This document shows positions 7,514 through 17,727 of a stretch of DNA of 60,445 nucleotides, piece by piece. The stretch is from NCBI GenBank assembly GCA_014763665.1, contig JACXUY010000004.1, positions 1 to 60,445 on the forward strand, given 5' to 3'. The notes beneath the pieces are model-generated. The model searched no databases, was not told where the DNA came from, and saw only the letters and a list, made by a program, of their open reading frames with translations. The translations under genes and the position numbers were made by a program. Every line of letters begins with the position of its first letter. The first letter of the stretch is position 1. This DNA is from Gammaproteobacteria bacterium (lineage in GTDB: Bacteria; Pseudomonadota; Gammaproteobacteria; Thiomicrospirales; Thiomicrospiraceae).

Positions 7514-9079
7514 TCAGGGTTGTTGCTTAAAGGTGAGTTGTGGGTTGAGTTTGCCTTCGAATTGGTAAATGGCGTTAAATTGACGGTCATTCTGTTGTGT
7601 GACAACGCCCTGCTGTGCGGTCGGTTGCATGTCGATCAGTTGAAGTGGGTGTTGTGACCAATCGACAGCTAAACTCACTTGCATGGGATAGTAGCCATCA
7701 AGGTAGCGACGCATAAAAGGGCCGCGTTTCAATTGCCATTGTTGGTTGCCGATGGCTTCTAGGCCTCTCGTTTCGGCGCTAATACAGATTTGAGCACTAC
7801 CTTGAATATCGTTCAGTTGAACACGATTGCCTTGAACTACGGCTGTTCCGATGTGTTTTTGTGACACAATGCTGATGTTGCGCGTTTTATCGGCGGCATA
7901 AACAATTTCCAGTGTTTTAACGGCATCTAAGTTGTAGTGACATTGATTGAGGGATAACCATCCATCCGTTAAACTCGTGGTCAAAAATCTGATTTCGTTG
8001 GTCATGTGATAATCAAAGCGGGTGTCAATCTTATCTGCTTTTAGAAAGCGCAGATCGCCCGAGCTCACAGACTGTGCTGCTTGCGAATCAAATAAACCAG
8101 AGGCATCGAACCATTGGGCGCGTTCTAGCGGTGAAAAATCCGCCTCTTCACGTAAAAAGGCAAAGAGTTGCTTTTTGAAGGTTTCGGGCTGTTCTACCCA
8201 AGGGAAGTGGCTGCATTGTGCGAGTTGCTTATGGGGTAGGTTTGGCAAAATGTTACGATAATTGGTGATGTTTTCGGGAGAGAGTAGGTCTTGCTCACAG
8301 CCAATAACAAAAATGGGGAAGTGTAACGAGAGTTGTTTTAGCGCTTGTGGGCGAATGGGTTGTCGTTGATAGGCTTGCCATATGGCCAGATTAATCGGTA
8401 ACTCAAAGTCGGAGACATTAAACTGCTTAGCATAATTAACACCTTGTTGATAGTCGTAAAAATAGCTGGGCAAGGCTTGTGACAGTTGGCGTTGCGTGAG
8501 TTGGGCTGATGAAGGTGTGTTGAGCACTTGTTGCCAAGCGGATTCATCAAAGGGGTCTTTTGCTGGCGTGTTGGCAAGGCGTTTTTGTTCAATGCGTTCG
8601 ACGAGCGGTTTAAGGCTGTCGGTTTGTGGATCAACGGGATTGAGTAAAATGAGTTGTTCAACCTGCTTAGGGTATTTTTGCGCATAAAGTTGCGCCATGA
8701 GTGCGCCCCATGAGTGACCGATGATCGTCCACGATTCTGTTTTGCTCTGTTGACGCAGTGCTTCTAAATCGCTGATCCATTGCTGTAACAGGGTATCGCC
8801 ATGGTTAAATGCTTGTTTGTTTTCACCGATGCCGCGCATATCCATGAGGAGTACCCGATAATGCGGTGCTAACAACTGTTGGATCGGTTCTAGATTCCAG
8901 CTACTAAATCCCGGACCTCCGCCCAGTAACAGAATGGTTTGTTTACCTTTTCCCTGTTGATGATACGTGAGTTTTCCTTGCTCCGTTGGGAATGATTTGC
9001 TGGGACTGGTGTATGCTGAATGACCGATGTGCGACCATAACAGCAGACAGACAAACAAAATAATAAAAGGCTGCTTCAT
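7514..9079 (-). CDS. Exported alpha/beta hydrolase (S33-like) with an extra C-terminal domain
   Basis: The protein has 521 residues. A signal peptide (about residues 1-21) is followed by an alpha/beta-hydrolase domain to about residue 315. That domain shows GGGPGFSSWN (oxyanion loop of proline-iminopeptidase-like enzymes), the nucleophile elbow GHSWG, an acid in EQDLLSP and the histidine in CSHFPWVEQPE. From about residue 320 a further 200 residues form a beta-rich domain I do not recognise (includes LNQCHYNLDAVKTLEIVYA). Typical S33 peptidases end after the first domain. The enzyme should act in the periplasm or at the envelope. It lies between gdhA and the thiamine-uptake promoter; no link to either is evident. 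Substrate unknown. Confidence 0.8.
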   Translation of the reverse strand: MKQPFIILFVCLLLWSHIGHSAYTSPSKSFPTEQGKLTYHQQGKGKQTILLLGGGPGFSSWNLEPIQQLLAPHYRVLLMDMRGIGENKQAFNHGDTLLQQWISDLEALRQQSKTESWTIIGHSWGALMAQLYAQKYPKQVEQLILLNPVDPQTDSLKPLVERIEQKRLANTPAKDPFDESAWQQVLNTPSSAQLTQRQLSQALPSYFYDYQQGVNYAKQFNVSDFELPINLAIWQAYQRQPIRPQALKQLSLHFPIFVIGCEQDLLSPENITNYRNILPNLPHKQLAQCSHFPWVEQPETFKKQLFAFLREEADFSPLERAQWFDASGLFDSQAAQSVSSGDLRFLKADKIDTRFDYHMTNEIRFLTTSLTDGWLSLNQCHYNLDAVKTLEIVYAADKTRNISIVSQKHIGTAVVQGNRVQLNDIQGSAQICISAETRGLEAIGNQQWQLKRGPFMRRYLDGYYPMQVSLAVDWSQHPLQLIDMQPTAQQGVVTQQNDRQFNAIYQFEGKLNPQLTFKQQP

Positions 9080-9140
9080 GATTTTTTCCTGTTTTATGTT
9101 TTTTGTTTAGGACAGGAGTATAACAAAAAAGCTGAGTGTT

Positions 9141-10487
9141 TTAGCAACCTTCCAGTAGCATCGCTTCGACCACGCGTTTAAAAGCGGCAATATTGGCACC
9201 GGCAACGAGATTGTTGGGTTGGTGGTAAGCAATCGCTGTCGCTTTAATCTGTTGATAAATATGACGCATAATTTCATTGAGGCGCTGATCGATTTCAGCA
9301 TAAGTCCAACGGATCATACTGGCGTTTTGTGCCATTTCTAATTGGCTGATGGCCACGCCGCCGGCATTGGCTGCTTTAGCTGGCGCAAAAGCAATCGCTT
9401 GACGGAGGAAATATGCAATGGCTTCGGGGGTGCAGGGCATATTGGCCGCTTCGACCACCAGTCTCACCCCATTTTTTACCAGTGCTTGTGCATCAGCCAG
9501 CGTTAGTTCATTTTGTGTTGCACAGGGAAAAACAGCATCACAGGCTAAACGCCATACGGCGTGGCCGTCTGCGGGATATTGGCTACTAGAAATAAATTGG
9601 GCATGACTGTGTTCATGCAAATAATGCGTGAGTGGTTGTGCTTGGGCTTTGAGTTGTTTAACCAGTTTGAGATCAATGCCTTGAGCATCATGTAAGGTTC
9701 CTTGACTGTCACTACAGCTGATGACAAGCGCACCCACCTGTTGCAGTTTTTCGATGGTGTGTAAGGCGACATAGCCAGCACCGGAAACGCAACACACCTT
9801 GTCGGTCAAGGTTTCTGCGAAGAGATCCTCTAACAGATGTTGTGCGAAGTAAACGACACCATAGCCAGTGGCTTCGGGACGTAAAATCGAGCCGCCTAAC
9901 AACAGCGGCTTGCCGGTCAAGACCCCGCTATATTGATGGGTGAGGCGTTTATATTCAGCAAATAAATAGCCCAGCTCCCGATTGCCGACGCCAATATCGC
10001 CAGCAGGAACATCGATCATTGGGCCAATATAAGGATAGAGCGCACGCATAAAGGCTTGGCAGAAGCGCATGATTTCGGCATCGCTTTTGCCTTTGGGGTC
10101 GAAGTCTGAGCCGCCCTTGGCACCCCCTAGAGCCAGCCCCGTTAAGGCATTTTTGAAAATCTGTTCAAAGGCTAGAAATTTGAGAATACCCGCGTTGACG
10201 CTCGGATGAAATCTCAGGCCGCCTTTATAAGGACCTAGACTATTGTTGTATTGAATGCGATAGCCACGATTGACTTGCACTTGACCGTGGTCATCAATCC
10301 ATTCGACCTTAAATTCAATGACGCGGTCGGGCAAGAGTAGGCGCTCAAAAATAGCCGCTTGTTTCCATTCAGGATGGGTGTCGGCAATGCCTGCAACCGA
10401 GGTAAAAACCTCTTCTACGGCTTGTACAAAAGGGCGATCGGTGTCGCAAGCGCGTTGATGTAAAGCGTCAAACCAAGGCAAGGACAT
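9141..10487 (-). CDS. gdhA: NADP-type glutamate dehydrogenase
   Basis: It catalyses reductive amination of 2-oxoglutarate to glutamate in the cytoplasm. The 448 residues match the hexameric small GDH family: NRGYRIQYNNSLGPYKGGLRFHP (substrate region), GLALGGAKGGSDFDPKGKSD with catalytic lysine, and a Rossmann domain containing VSGAGYVALHTIEKL. The usual GSGNVA is replaced by GAGYVA. ATG 10487 is chosen over longer starts because GAGGTG lies five bases upstream and the N-terminus then begins MSLPWFDAL. It is divergent from the thiC leader. A weak hairpin and T-run follow the stop near 9110-9140. Confidence 0.93.
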   Translation of the reverse strand: MSLPWFDALHQRACDTDRPFVQAVEEVFTSVAGIADTHPEWKQAAIFERLLLPDRVIEFKVEWIDDHGQVQVNRGYRIQYNNSLGPYKGGLRFHPSVNAGILKFLAFEQIFKNALTGLALGGAKGGSDFDPKGKSDAEIMRFCQAFMRALYPYIGPMIDVPAGDIGVGNRELGYLFAEYKRLTHQYSGVLTGKPLLLGGSILRPEATGYGVVYFAQHLLEDLFAETLTDKVCCVSGAGYVALHTIEKLQQVGALVISCSDSQGTLHDAQGIDLKLVKQLKAQAQPLTHYLHEHSHAQFISSSQYPADGHAVWRLACDAVFPCATQNELTLADAQALVKNGVRLVVEAANMPCTPEAIAYFLRQAIAFAPAKAANAGGVAISQLEMAQNASMIRWTYAEIDQRLNEIMRHIYQQIKATAIAYHQPNNLVAGANIAAFKRVVEAMLLEGC

Positions 10488-10544
10488 AAGGCACCTCGTT
10501 GAGATTATTGAATCTTCATCCTGAATCATAACACACTCTGCTGA

Positions 10545-10574
10545 TTGCCAAATCATCTCCTCCTTTGTTATGAT
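10545..10574 (+). promoter_or_regulatory. Sigma-70-type promoter of the thiamine-synthesis operon
   Basis: TTGCCA (10545-10550) and TATGAT (10569-10574) are 18 bases apart. The predicted start lies at the first bases of the riboswitch. Confidence 0.6.
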
Positions 10575-10579
10575 GTGAT

Positions 10580-10671
10580 CAAACTTGCCGGGGTGCTGGT
10601 GAAGCTGAGATTGCCTTAGGGGCAGAACCCGTGAACTTGATCAGGGTAATACCTGCGTAAAGGAAGCAAGC
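10580..10671 (+). promoter_or_regulatory. TPP riboswitch upstream of thiC
   Basis: The aptamer landmarks are present in order: GGGGTGCTGG, AGCTGAGATTG, a short variable hairpin (GCCTTAGGGGC), AGAACCCGTGAACTTGATC, AGGGTAATACCTGCGTAAAGGAAG. It is the standard control element of bacterial thiC operons and lies about 210 bases before the thiC start, which leaves room for an expression platform. Confidence 0.96.
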
Positions 10672-10716
10672 CATTAAAAAGACTGCGGGTTCGCCTAGCT
10701 GCGTCGCTCGGGTGTT

Positions 10717-10755
10717 CAAAACAGGTCATGTATTTTATATACACTCCCTGTTTTT
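10717..10755 (+). terminator. Terminator-like hairpin in the thiC leader
   Basis: AAACAGG pairs with CCTGTTT around an inner TGTAT-TTT-ATACA helix, followed by TTTTT. It is placed just after the TPP aptamer, as expected for a riboswitch expression platform acting by premature termination. Confidence 0.65.
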
Positions 10756-10844
10756 GCGCTTCCTCGTGCCTTGCTATTTCAAACCCTCGTCACCTTTTAA
10801 TAGATACCCCTTTTCGGCCCCGCTTCAAATTGCAATCACCAGCA

Positions 10845-12789
<1,945 letters not shown>

Positions 12790-12790
<1 letters not shown>

Positions 12791-13836
12791 TGCGTATTGG
12801 GATTGCTGGTGCGGGGCTGGTCGGACGTCTATTGGCGTGGCGACTGGCTCGCGCAGGTCATGCGGTGTCGCTCTTCGATGCCGATAGCAAAACAGGTGAA
12901 CAAGCGGCGGGCACAACGGCAGCGGCGATGATCTCACCCTTTGCGGAATTGGCAGTGAGTGAACCAGAAGTGTTTCGCTTAGGCATGATTTCGTTGGCGA
13001 CTTACCCGCAGTGGATGGCAGACCTCGAACGCGATAGCGGTTGCTCGGTGATGTATCGTCATAACGGCAGTTTGGCGGTGGCGCACGCGCCCGATGTCAG
13101 TAGTTTGCGTCATTTTCAAGATTTGCTGTTGCATCGTTTGCCTGTCGAACACGCACAGGCAGTGCAAGTCTTATCGGGTGCTGAAATTGATGCTTATGAG
13201 CCTGCTTTAGCGGGGCGTTTTTGTCAGGGTGTCTTGTTGGCAGAGGAAGCGCAAGTGGATAATGCCGAGCTTTTTATGGCCTTGCAAGCCGCGTTAACGC
13301 GCTTGGGTGTGGTTTGGCATGAACAAACGCCTGTGTTGTCGTTACAAGAACAGCGTCTGCAAACAGCGGCGGGTTGGCAGACTTTTGATCTGGTGGTCGA
13401 TGCGCGTGGCGTGGGTGCTAAAGAGGCTATTTCTGTGCGCGGAGTCCGCGGTGAGGTGCTAACGGTTGATGCGCCTGAGGTGACTTTACAACGTCCCGTT
13501 CGGCTAATGCATCCACGTTATATGCTGTATGTCGTGCCGCGTGCGAATCATCGTTTTATTATCGGTGCAACCGAGTTAGAGTCGGAAGATAAAAGTTCGG
13601 TCACGGTTCGTTCGGCGTTAGAATTGCTCAGTGCTTTGTATAGTTTGCATTCGGGATTTAGCGAGGCGAATATCGTGAAATGGTCGGTGAATTTGCGTCC
13701 TGCCTTGCCCGATAATTTACCTTTTGTTGGCTGGAAAGCGGGTGTGTTGACGATTAATGGTTTGTATCGGCATGGCTATTTGCTGGCGCCTGCGTGTGTC
13801 TTGCAGGCGTTGAGTTTATGGGAGAATCCATCATGA
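12790..13836 (+). CDS. thiO: Glycine oxidase ThiO (FAD-dependent)
   Basis: It oxidises glycine to the imine used in thiazole formation, the aerobic alternative to ThiH. The 348-residue D-amino-acid-oxidase-fold protein starts with the dinucleotide-binding GIAGAGLVGRLLAWRLARAG. It has GTTAAAMISPFAE after it and ends with LRPALPDNLPFVG and the HGYLLAP segment typical of ThiO. Starting at the last base of the thiC stop and overlapping thiS by four bases, it is translationally coupled on both sides. No thiH is seen in the operon, which fits an aerobic lifestyle. Confidence 0.9.
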
Positions 13837-14060
13837 GTTGTCAACAATGCGCCACCATTGTGGTGTCTTTTAATGGCGAAAGCCTTGCCATTCATCAAGG
13901 CATGGTGTTGGCTGATTTTTTGCAAGGTCGTGGCTATGCGGCCGATCAGCGCATGGCCTGTGCCATCAACACTCAGTTTGTGCCTAAGGGGCAGTATGCA
14001 ACGACTGAACTCAACAACGGCGATAGGATTGATGTGGTTGCGCCAGTACAAGGTGGGTGA
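13833..14060 (+). CDS. thiS: Sulfur carrier protein ThiS
   Basis: A 75-residue ubiquitin-fold carrier whose C-terminal Gly-Gly (VVAPVQGG) is adenylated and thiocarboxylated to donate sulfur to ThiG. The start is ATG 13833 inside the end of thiO (ATGA overlap). The stop overlaps the thiG region by a few bases. The N-terminus has an added CQQC motif before the beta-grasp core (IVVSFNGESLAIHQG), somewhat longer than the roughly 66-residue E. coli protein. The adenylating partner ThiF is not in this window. Confidence 0.93.
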   Translation: MSCQQCATIVVSFNGESLAIHQGMVLADFLQGRGYAADQRMACAINTQFVPKGQYATTELNNGDRIDVVAPVQGG

Positions 14061-14062
14061 GT

Positions 14063-14845
14063 ATGAGTTATGTATTAGACGGGAAAACCTTTCATAGTCG
14101 CTTTTTTATTGGCTCTTCTTTGTATCCTTCGCCACAACATTTACAGGATTCGGTCAAAGCGAGCGGGGCAGAAGTGATTACCCTTGGCTTGCGTCGTTTG
14201 AATCCACAAGCGGGTGGCGGTAATGCCTATTGGTCGATGATTCAAGATATGGGATGTCAGTTATTACCCAATACCGCAGGCTGTTACACGGCGCAAGAAG
14301 CGATTACCACCGCACAGATGGCGCGGGAAATTTTCGGCACCGATTGGATTAAGCTGGAAACTTTGGGCGATGACTATAATTTGCAACCAAATCCTTTTGA
14401 GTTGCTTAAAGCGGCAGAAGTGTTGGTTAAAGAAGGATTTAAGGTGTTTGCCTACACCACCGATGATTTGGTGTTAGCGCTCAAACTTTACGACCTAGGT
14501 GTGACGGCGATTATGCCGTGGGCAGCCCCCATTGGTACGGCGTTAGGACCAATTAATCTTTATGCGCTAGAAGCGATTCGTGTGCGTTTGCCGGATGCTT
14601 TTTTGGTGGTCGATGCTGGCTTAGGCGTGCCGAGCCATGCCGCTAAGGTGATGGAGTTAGGTTACGATGCTTGTTTACTTAATTCGGCTGTTGCTCAAGC
14701 GGTTGACCCTGTGAAAATGGCAAAAGCTTTTGCCTCTGCCATCGAAGCAGGCCGTTGGTGTTATGAGGCTGGACCGGTTCCGTCGCGCCCCACAGCACAG
14801 CCATCAACACCGACGCTGGGCACGCCGTTTTGGCATCAGGGGTGA
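14063..14845 (+). CDS. thiG: Thiazole synthase
   Basis: It assembles the thiazole phosphate ring from deoxyxylulose phosphate, dehydroglycine and ThiS thiocarboxylate. The barrel protein is about 260 residues. It has the expected VITLGLRRLNPQ, WIKLETLGDDYNLQPNPFEL (Schiff-base lysine region), AIMPWAAPIGTALG and VVDAGLGVPSHAAKVMELG segments. ATG 14063 is preferred over GTG 14057 because GGTGGG then sits at normal spacing. It is the last gene before the HigBA-Fic cassette, 50 bases upstream of higB. Confidence 0.95.
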   Translation: MSYVLDGKTFHSRFFIGSSLYPSPQHLQDSVKASGAEVITLGLRRLNPQAGGGNAYWSMIQDMGCQLLPNTAGCYTAQEAITTAQMAREIFGTDWIKLETLGDDYNLQPNPFELLKAAEVLVKEGFKVFAYTTDDLVLALKLYDLGVTAIMPWAAPIGTALGPINLYALEAIRVRLPDAFLVVDAGLGVPSHAAKVMELGYDACLLNSAVAQAVDPVKMAKAFASAIEAGRWCYEAGPVPSRPTAQPSTPTLGTPFWHQG

Positions 14846-14860
14846 TTTTTTATGTTCTGT

Positions 14861-14889
14861 TTTACGGAATCTTAATTTTAGAATAATAT
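14861..14889 (+). promoter_or_regulatory. Likely promoter of the higBA-fic cassette
   Basis: TTTACG (14861-14866) and TAATAT (14884-14889) are 17 bases apart in an AT-rich gap after thiG. The start point would fall at or next to the higB ATG (14896), so a transcript from here would be almost leaderless. Confidence 0.45.
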
Positions 14890-14895
14890 TGATTT

Positions 14896-15174
14896 ATGAT
14901 TCATTCGTTTTTATGTGCAGATACTGAGGCCTTGTTTCTGAGCCGTTCGGTACCAAGGTTCAAAAATATTGAGCGAACAGCCAGAAGAAAGCTGTTGATG
15001 CTCCATGCTGCTATGACTTTAGCAGAGTTGCGAATTCCGCCTGCAAACCGACTTGAATCCTTAAAAGGCGACCGTTTGGGTCAGCACAGTATTCGTATTA
15101 ACGATCAATGGTGCCTATGTTTTATCTGGCGAGAAGATGGTGCGTTTGACGTTGAAATCGTTGATTATCACTGA
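14896..15174 (+). CDS. higB: HigB-type toxin (RelE superfamily mRNA interferase)
   Basis: This 92-residue RelE-fold protein is predicted to cleave translated mRNA on the ribosome until bound by HigA. Family features are MIHSF at the start, RRKLLMLHAA, IPPANRLESLKGDRLGQHSIRIN, the WCLCFIW strand and the terminal VEIVDYH. Length and ending match HigB. There is no visible Shine-Dalgarno. It precedes higA by 12 bases in the toxin-first order typical of higBA. Its position inside the thiamine operon is unusual. Confidence 0.9.
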   Translation: MIHSFLCADTEALFLSRSVPRFKNIERTARRKLLMLHAAMTLAELRIPPANRLESLKGDRLGQHSIRINDQWCLCFIWREDGAFDVEIVDYH

Positions 15175-15186
15175 TAGAGGTGTTGC

Positions 15187-15507
15187 ATGGAAAAGTTAGC
15201 AGAAATTCATCCCGGTGAAATTTTATTGGAAGAGTTTATGAAGCCAATGGACATTACTACACGACGCTTAGCGGCAGATCTTGATGTGTCGCCGAGTCGA
15301 ATCCATGACATTGTGCATGGGTTTCGCCCGATCACGGCCGATACCGCGATGCGACTAGCTGTGTTTTTTGACATGAGTGCACGATTTTGGCTAAACCTGC
15401 AAGCCGAATATGACGCACGCATGGCGGAAAAAGAGCTGCTGCCTAAAATGCAGGGCAGAATTAGACGATATGCACCCTTGAACCAGTCCCAAGGGGCTTG
15501 TGTTTAA
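15187..15507 (+). CDS. higA: HigA-type antitoxin (XRE family)
   Basis: A 106-residue helix-turn-helix protein expected to neutralise HigB and repress the cassette. It begins EIHPGEILLEEFMKPMDIT, a hallmark of HigA. The helix-turn-helix spans about residues 27-60 (LAADLDVSPSRIHDIVHG), then RPITADTAMRLAVFFDMSARFWLNLQ. Its last eight bases overlap the GTG start proposed for the Fic gene. Confidence 0.93.
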   Translation: MEKLAEIHPGEILLEEFMKPMDITTRRLAADLDVSPSRIHDIVHGFRPITADTAMRLAVFFDMSARFWLNLQAEYDARMAEKELLPKMQGRIRRYAPLNQSQGACV

Positions 15508-16234
15508 TTTTGACAACACCGTTATGATTGAGATTCAACCCATGCAAACAGGGCAACTTATTCCCAATCAGCCGTTAGCTTTGCAACTGGCCAAGCGAGA
15601 CTTATCGTTATTGGTTTATGATGCTGTTAATCTGGAAGGGGTGGCGATGACCTTGCCAGAAGTGCAGACAATTTTGGATGGCATTACTGTTGGTGGCCAT
15701 AAAATCAGCGATCAAACGATGGCTGTTAACCAAGCTAAGGCTTGGGAGTTATTGTTTGAGATGGTCAAAATGGGGCGTTTTAGGTTTGATAAGGCGACGG
15801 CACTCGCAATTCATCAAGTAGCAGCTCAGGATGAAGCTTTGGATTGGGGCAAGTTTCGCTCTGGTTTTGTCACAATCTCGGGCTCGGACTACGAGCCGCC
15901 AGCCCCTGAAATGCTTGATGAACATTGGACAGCGTTAGAAGCATCCTTGTATAAAATTGACGATAGTTACGACCGGGCTATTACGGCATTCCTGCAGATG
16001 GCGAGGGTGCAATTTTTTTGGGATGTGAATAAGCGCACAGGGCGCTTTATGATGAATGGTATTTTGCTGACGCAGGGCTATCCGATCATCAATGTGCCCG
16101 CTAAGCGGCAACAAGAGTTTAACCAGTTAATGCTTGATTTTTACTCAGATAACGATATGACCGCTATGAATGCTTTCTTGCGTAGTTGTCTGGATCAACG
16201 ACTGTTGCGAAATTTTTTGACTGTGGCTGGATGA
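15500..16234 (+). CDS. Fic-fold protein with altered catalytic motif
   Basis: Fic enzymes usually transfer AMP to hydroxyl groups through HxFx(D/E)GN(G/K)RxxR. This 244-residue protein carries QFFWDVNKRTGR at residues 171-182. The fold-defining D, N, K/R and R are kept, but the catalytic His is Gln and the loop Gly is Val. An N-terminal helix, DAVNLEG near residue 40, resembles the self-inhibitory (S/T)xxxE(G/N) motif. The GTG 15500 start has AAGGGG just upstream; ATG 15524 and 15542 are alternatives. The stop overlaps thiDE by ATGA. It may be inactive, may use another chemistry, or may be a binding protein. Confidence 0.82.
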   Translation: MFNFDNTVMIEIQPMQTGQLIPNQPLALQLAKRDLSLLVYDAVNLEGVAMTLPEVQTILDGITVGGHKISDQTMAVNQAKAWELLFEMVKMGRFRFDKATALAIHQVAAQDEALDWGKFRSGFVTISGSDYEPPAPEMLDEHWTALEASLYKIDDSYDRAITAFLQMARVQFFWDVNKRTGRFMMNGILLTQGYPIINVPAKRQQEFNQLMLDFYSDNDMTAMNAFLRSCLDQRLLRNFLTVAG

Positions 16235-17727
16235 ACTCTTCAAAAACAAACGACTCACTCCTCACCATCGCCGGTCACGACCCCTCCAGCGGAGCGGGAG
16301 TGTCTGCCGATATGGCAGCCGCTAATGCTTTAGGTGTGCCTTGTTGTAGCGCCATTACCGCACTGACGATTCAAAACTCGCAAGGGGTGGCGGCGGTTCA
16401 TCCTGTGTTGCCGAACATTTTACAGGCGCAAGTCGAAACGATTTTGGCAGATATGCCAATCGCCGCCATTAAAATTGGCATGATCGGCAGTCGGGCAATG
16501 GTGTCGCGTTTGGTGCAAATTTTGACCGATGTCGATGTGCCGATTGTATTAGATACCGTGTTTAAGGCGAGTATTGGTGAGGATTTGTTAGCGTCGGGTG
16601 CACGACAAGTGTTCACCACACGCTTATTGCCGATGGCAACGCTCATCACGCCCAATATCCCCGAAGCAGAGCAGCTCACAGGGTTGAGCATTCACAGTCG
16701 CGAGCAACAACTGGCTGCTGCACAAGCCTTGTTGGCGATGGGAGCGCAAGCGGTGCTGCTGAAAGGCGGACATTTTGACGATGCGCTCGCAGCCGATGTG
16801 CTACTTGAGCGGGGTAAGACGCCGTTATGGTTGATGGCACCTCAGTTGGCGTCGGTGCATAGTCATGGTTCTGGCTGTGTCTTGGCGAGCAGTATTGCCG
16901 CTGGCTTGGTGCAAGGCTTGTCTTTAGTGTCGGCAGTGGTGCAAGCGAAAGCGCGCGTGCATGGCGGTATTGCCCATAGTCAGGTGTTGGGTCAAGGGGT
17001 GGGAGCCGTGGTGACCTTGGGTTGGCAGCCGCATTCTGATCATTTTCCCTGGTTGCATGTGGGTGATGCACCCGTTGCCCTAGCTAACCCATTCCCTGCC
17101 ATGCATCAGTCGATGGGACTTTATCCGATTGTTGCTAGTGCCGATGCGCTCTTGCCCTTATTACAGGCGGGTTGTCGCACGCTGCAATTACGGGTGAAGT
17201 CAGACGATGCAGATTCGATTAAACAACAGATTGAGCGAGCGGTCGCCATTTGCCAAGATTATGAAGACAGTCAACTGTTTATTAACGATCATTGGCGTTT
17301 GGCGATGCAAGCTGGCGCTTTTGGTGTGCATTTGGGGCAAGAGGATTGGCAGGCGTTATCGAGCGCCGATCAAGCCTTGCTGCGTAACAGTGGTTTGCGT
17401 TTAGGGCTGAGTACGCATAATTTAGCGGAGATGGCACTGGCTCACGCGGCACGTCCGAGTTATATGGTGATAGGCCCGCTATTTGGCACCACCAGTAAGC
17501 AGATTGATCACCCAGCGGTTGGTTTGGAAAAATTAGCGGATTGGTTGCCTTGGCTGTTACCGGCTTATCCCGTGGTGACCATTGGCGGTATTGAATTGGC
17601 CGATGTGGCTAAGGTGAAAGCCTGTGGCGTGGACGGCATTGCCGTCATTGGTGCCGTCAAAGCAGCCACGTCCGAACAAGTGATCGCAAAAGCAGAGGCT
17701 TTGTTAGCCGCTTGGCATTTGAGCTAA
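16231..17727 (+). CDS. thiDE: Fused HMP(-P) kinase and thiamine-phosphate synthase (ThiD-ThiE)
   Basis: The protein has about 498 residues and two enzymes. ThiD (about 8-265) phosphorylates hydroxymethylpyrimidine twice; it has TIAGHDPSSGAGVSADM at the start, an SHGSGC anion-hole motif near 215 and a ribokinase fold. ThiE (about 290-498) joins the pyrimidine and thiazole phosphates; it shows LFINDHWRLAMQAGAFGVHLG, GPLFGTTSKQ and VVTIGGI. ATG 16231 is in the ATGA overlap with the Fic gene. It completes the thiC-thiO-thiS-thiG pathway although three unrelated genes intervene. It converges with the cysteine-cluster gene, overlapping by four bases. Confidence 0.94.
   Translation: MNSSKTNDSLLTIAGHDPSSGAGVSADMAAANALGVPCCSAITALTIQNSQGVAAVHPVLPNILQAQVETILADMPIAAIKIGMIGSRAMVSRLVQILTDVDVPIVLDTVFKASIGEDLLASGARQVFTTRLLPMATLITPNIPEAEQLTGLSIHSREQQLAAAQALLAMGAQAVLLKGGHFDDALAADVLLERGKTPLWLMAPQLASVHSHGSGCVLASSIAAGLVQGLSLVSAVVQAKARVHGGIAHSQVLGQGVGAVVTLGWQPHSDHFPWLHVGDAPVALANPFPAMHQSMGLYPIVASADALLPLLQAGCRTLQLRVKSDDADSIKQQIERAVAICQDYEDSQLFINDHWRLAMQAGAFGVHLGQEDWQALSSADQALLRNSGLRLGLSTHNLAEMALAHAARPSYMVIGPLFGTTSKQIDHPAVGLEKLADWLPWLLPAYPVVTIGGIELADVAKVKACGVDGIAVIGAVKAATSEQVIAKAEALLAAWHLS

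Noticed and set aside
10683-10720. A tRNA-like GGGTTCG string in the thiC leader
   Set aside because: No acceptor stem or anticodon arm can be formed around it.
14896-16234. Calling the higB-higA-fic region a genomic island or prophage remnant
   Set aside because: No integrase, attachment repeats or marked base-composition shift; gene overlaps suggest long residence in the operon.
16676-17071. A 131-codon minus-strand frame inside thiDE
   Set aside because: Antisense to the ThiD domain end and linker; low-complexity proline/arginine composition with no motif.
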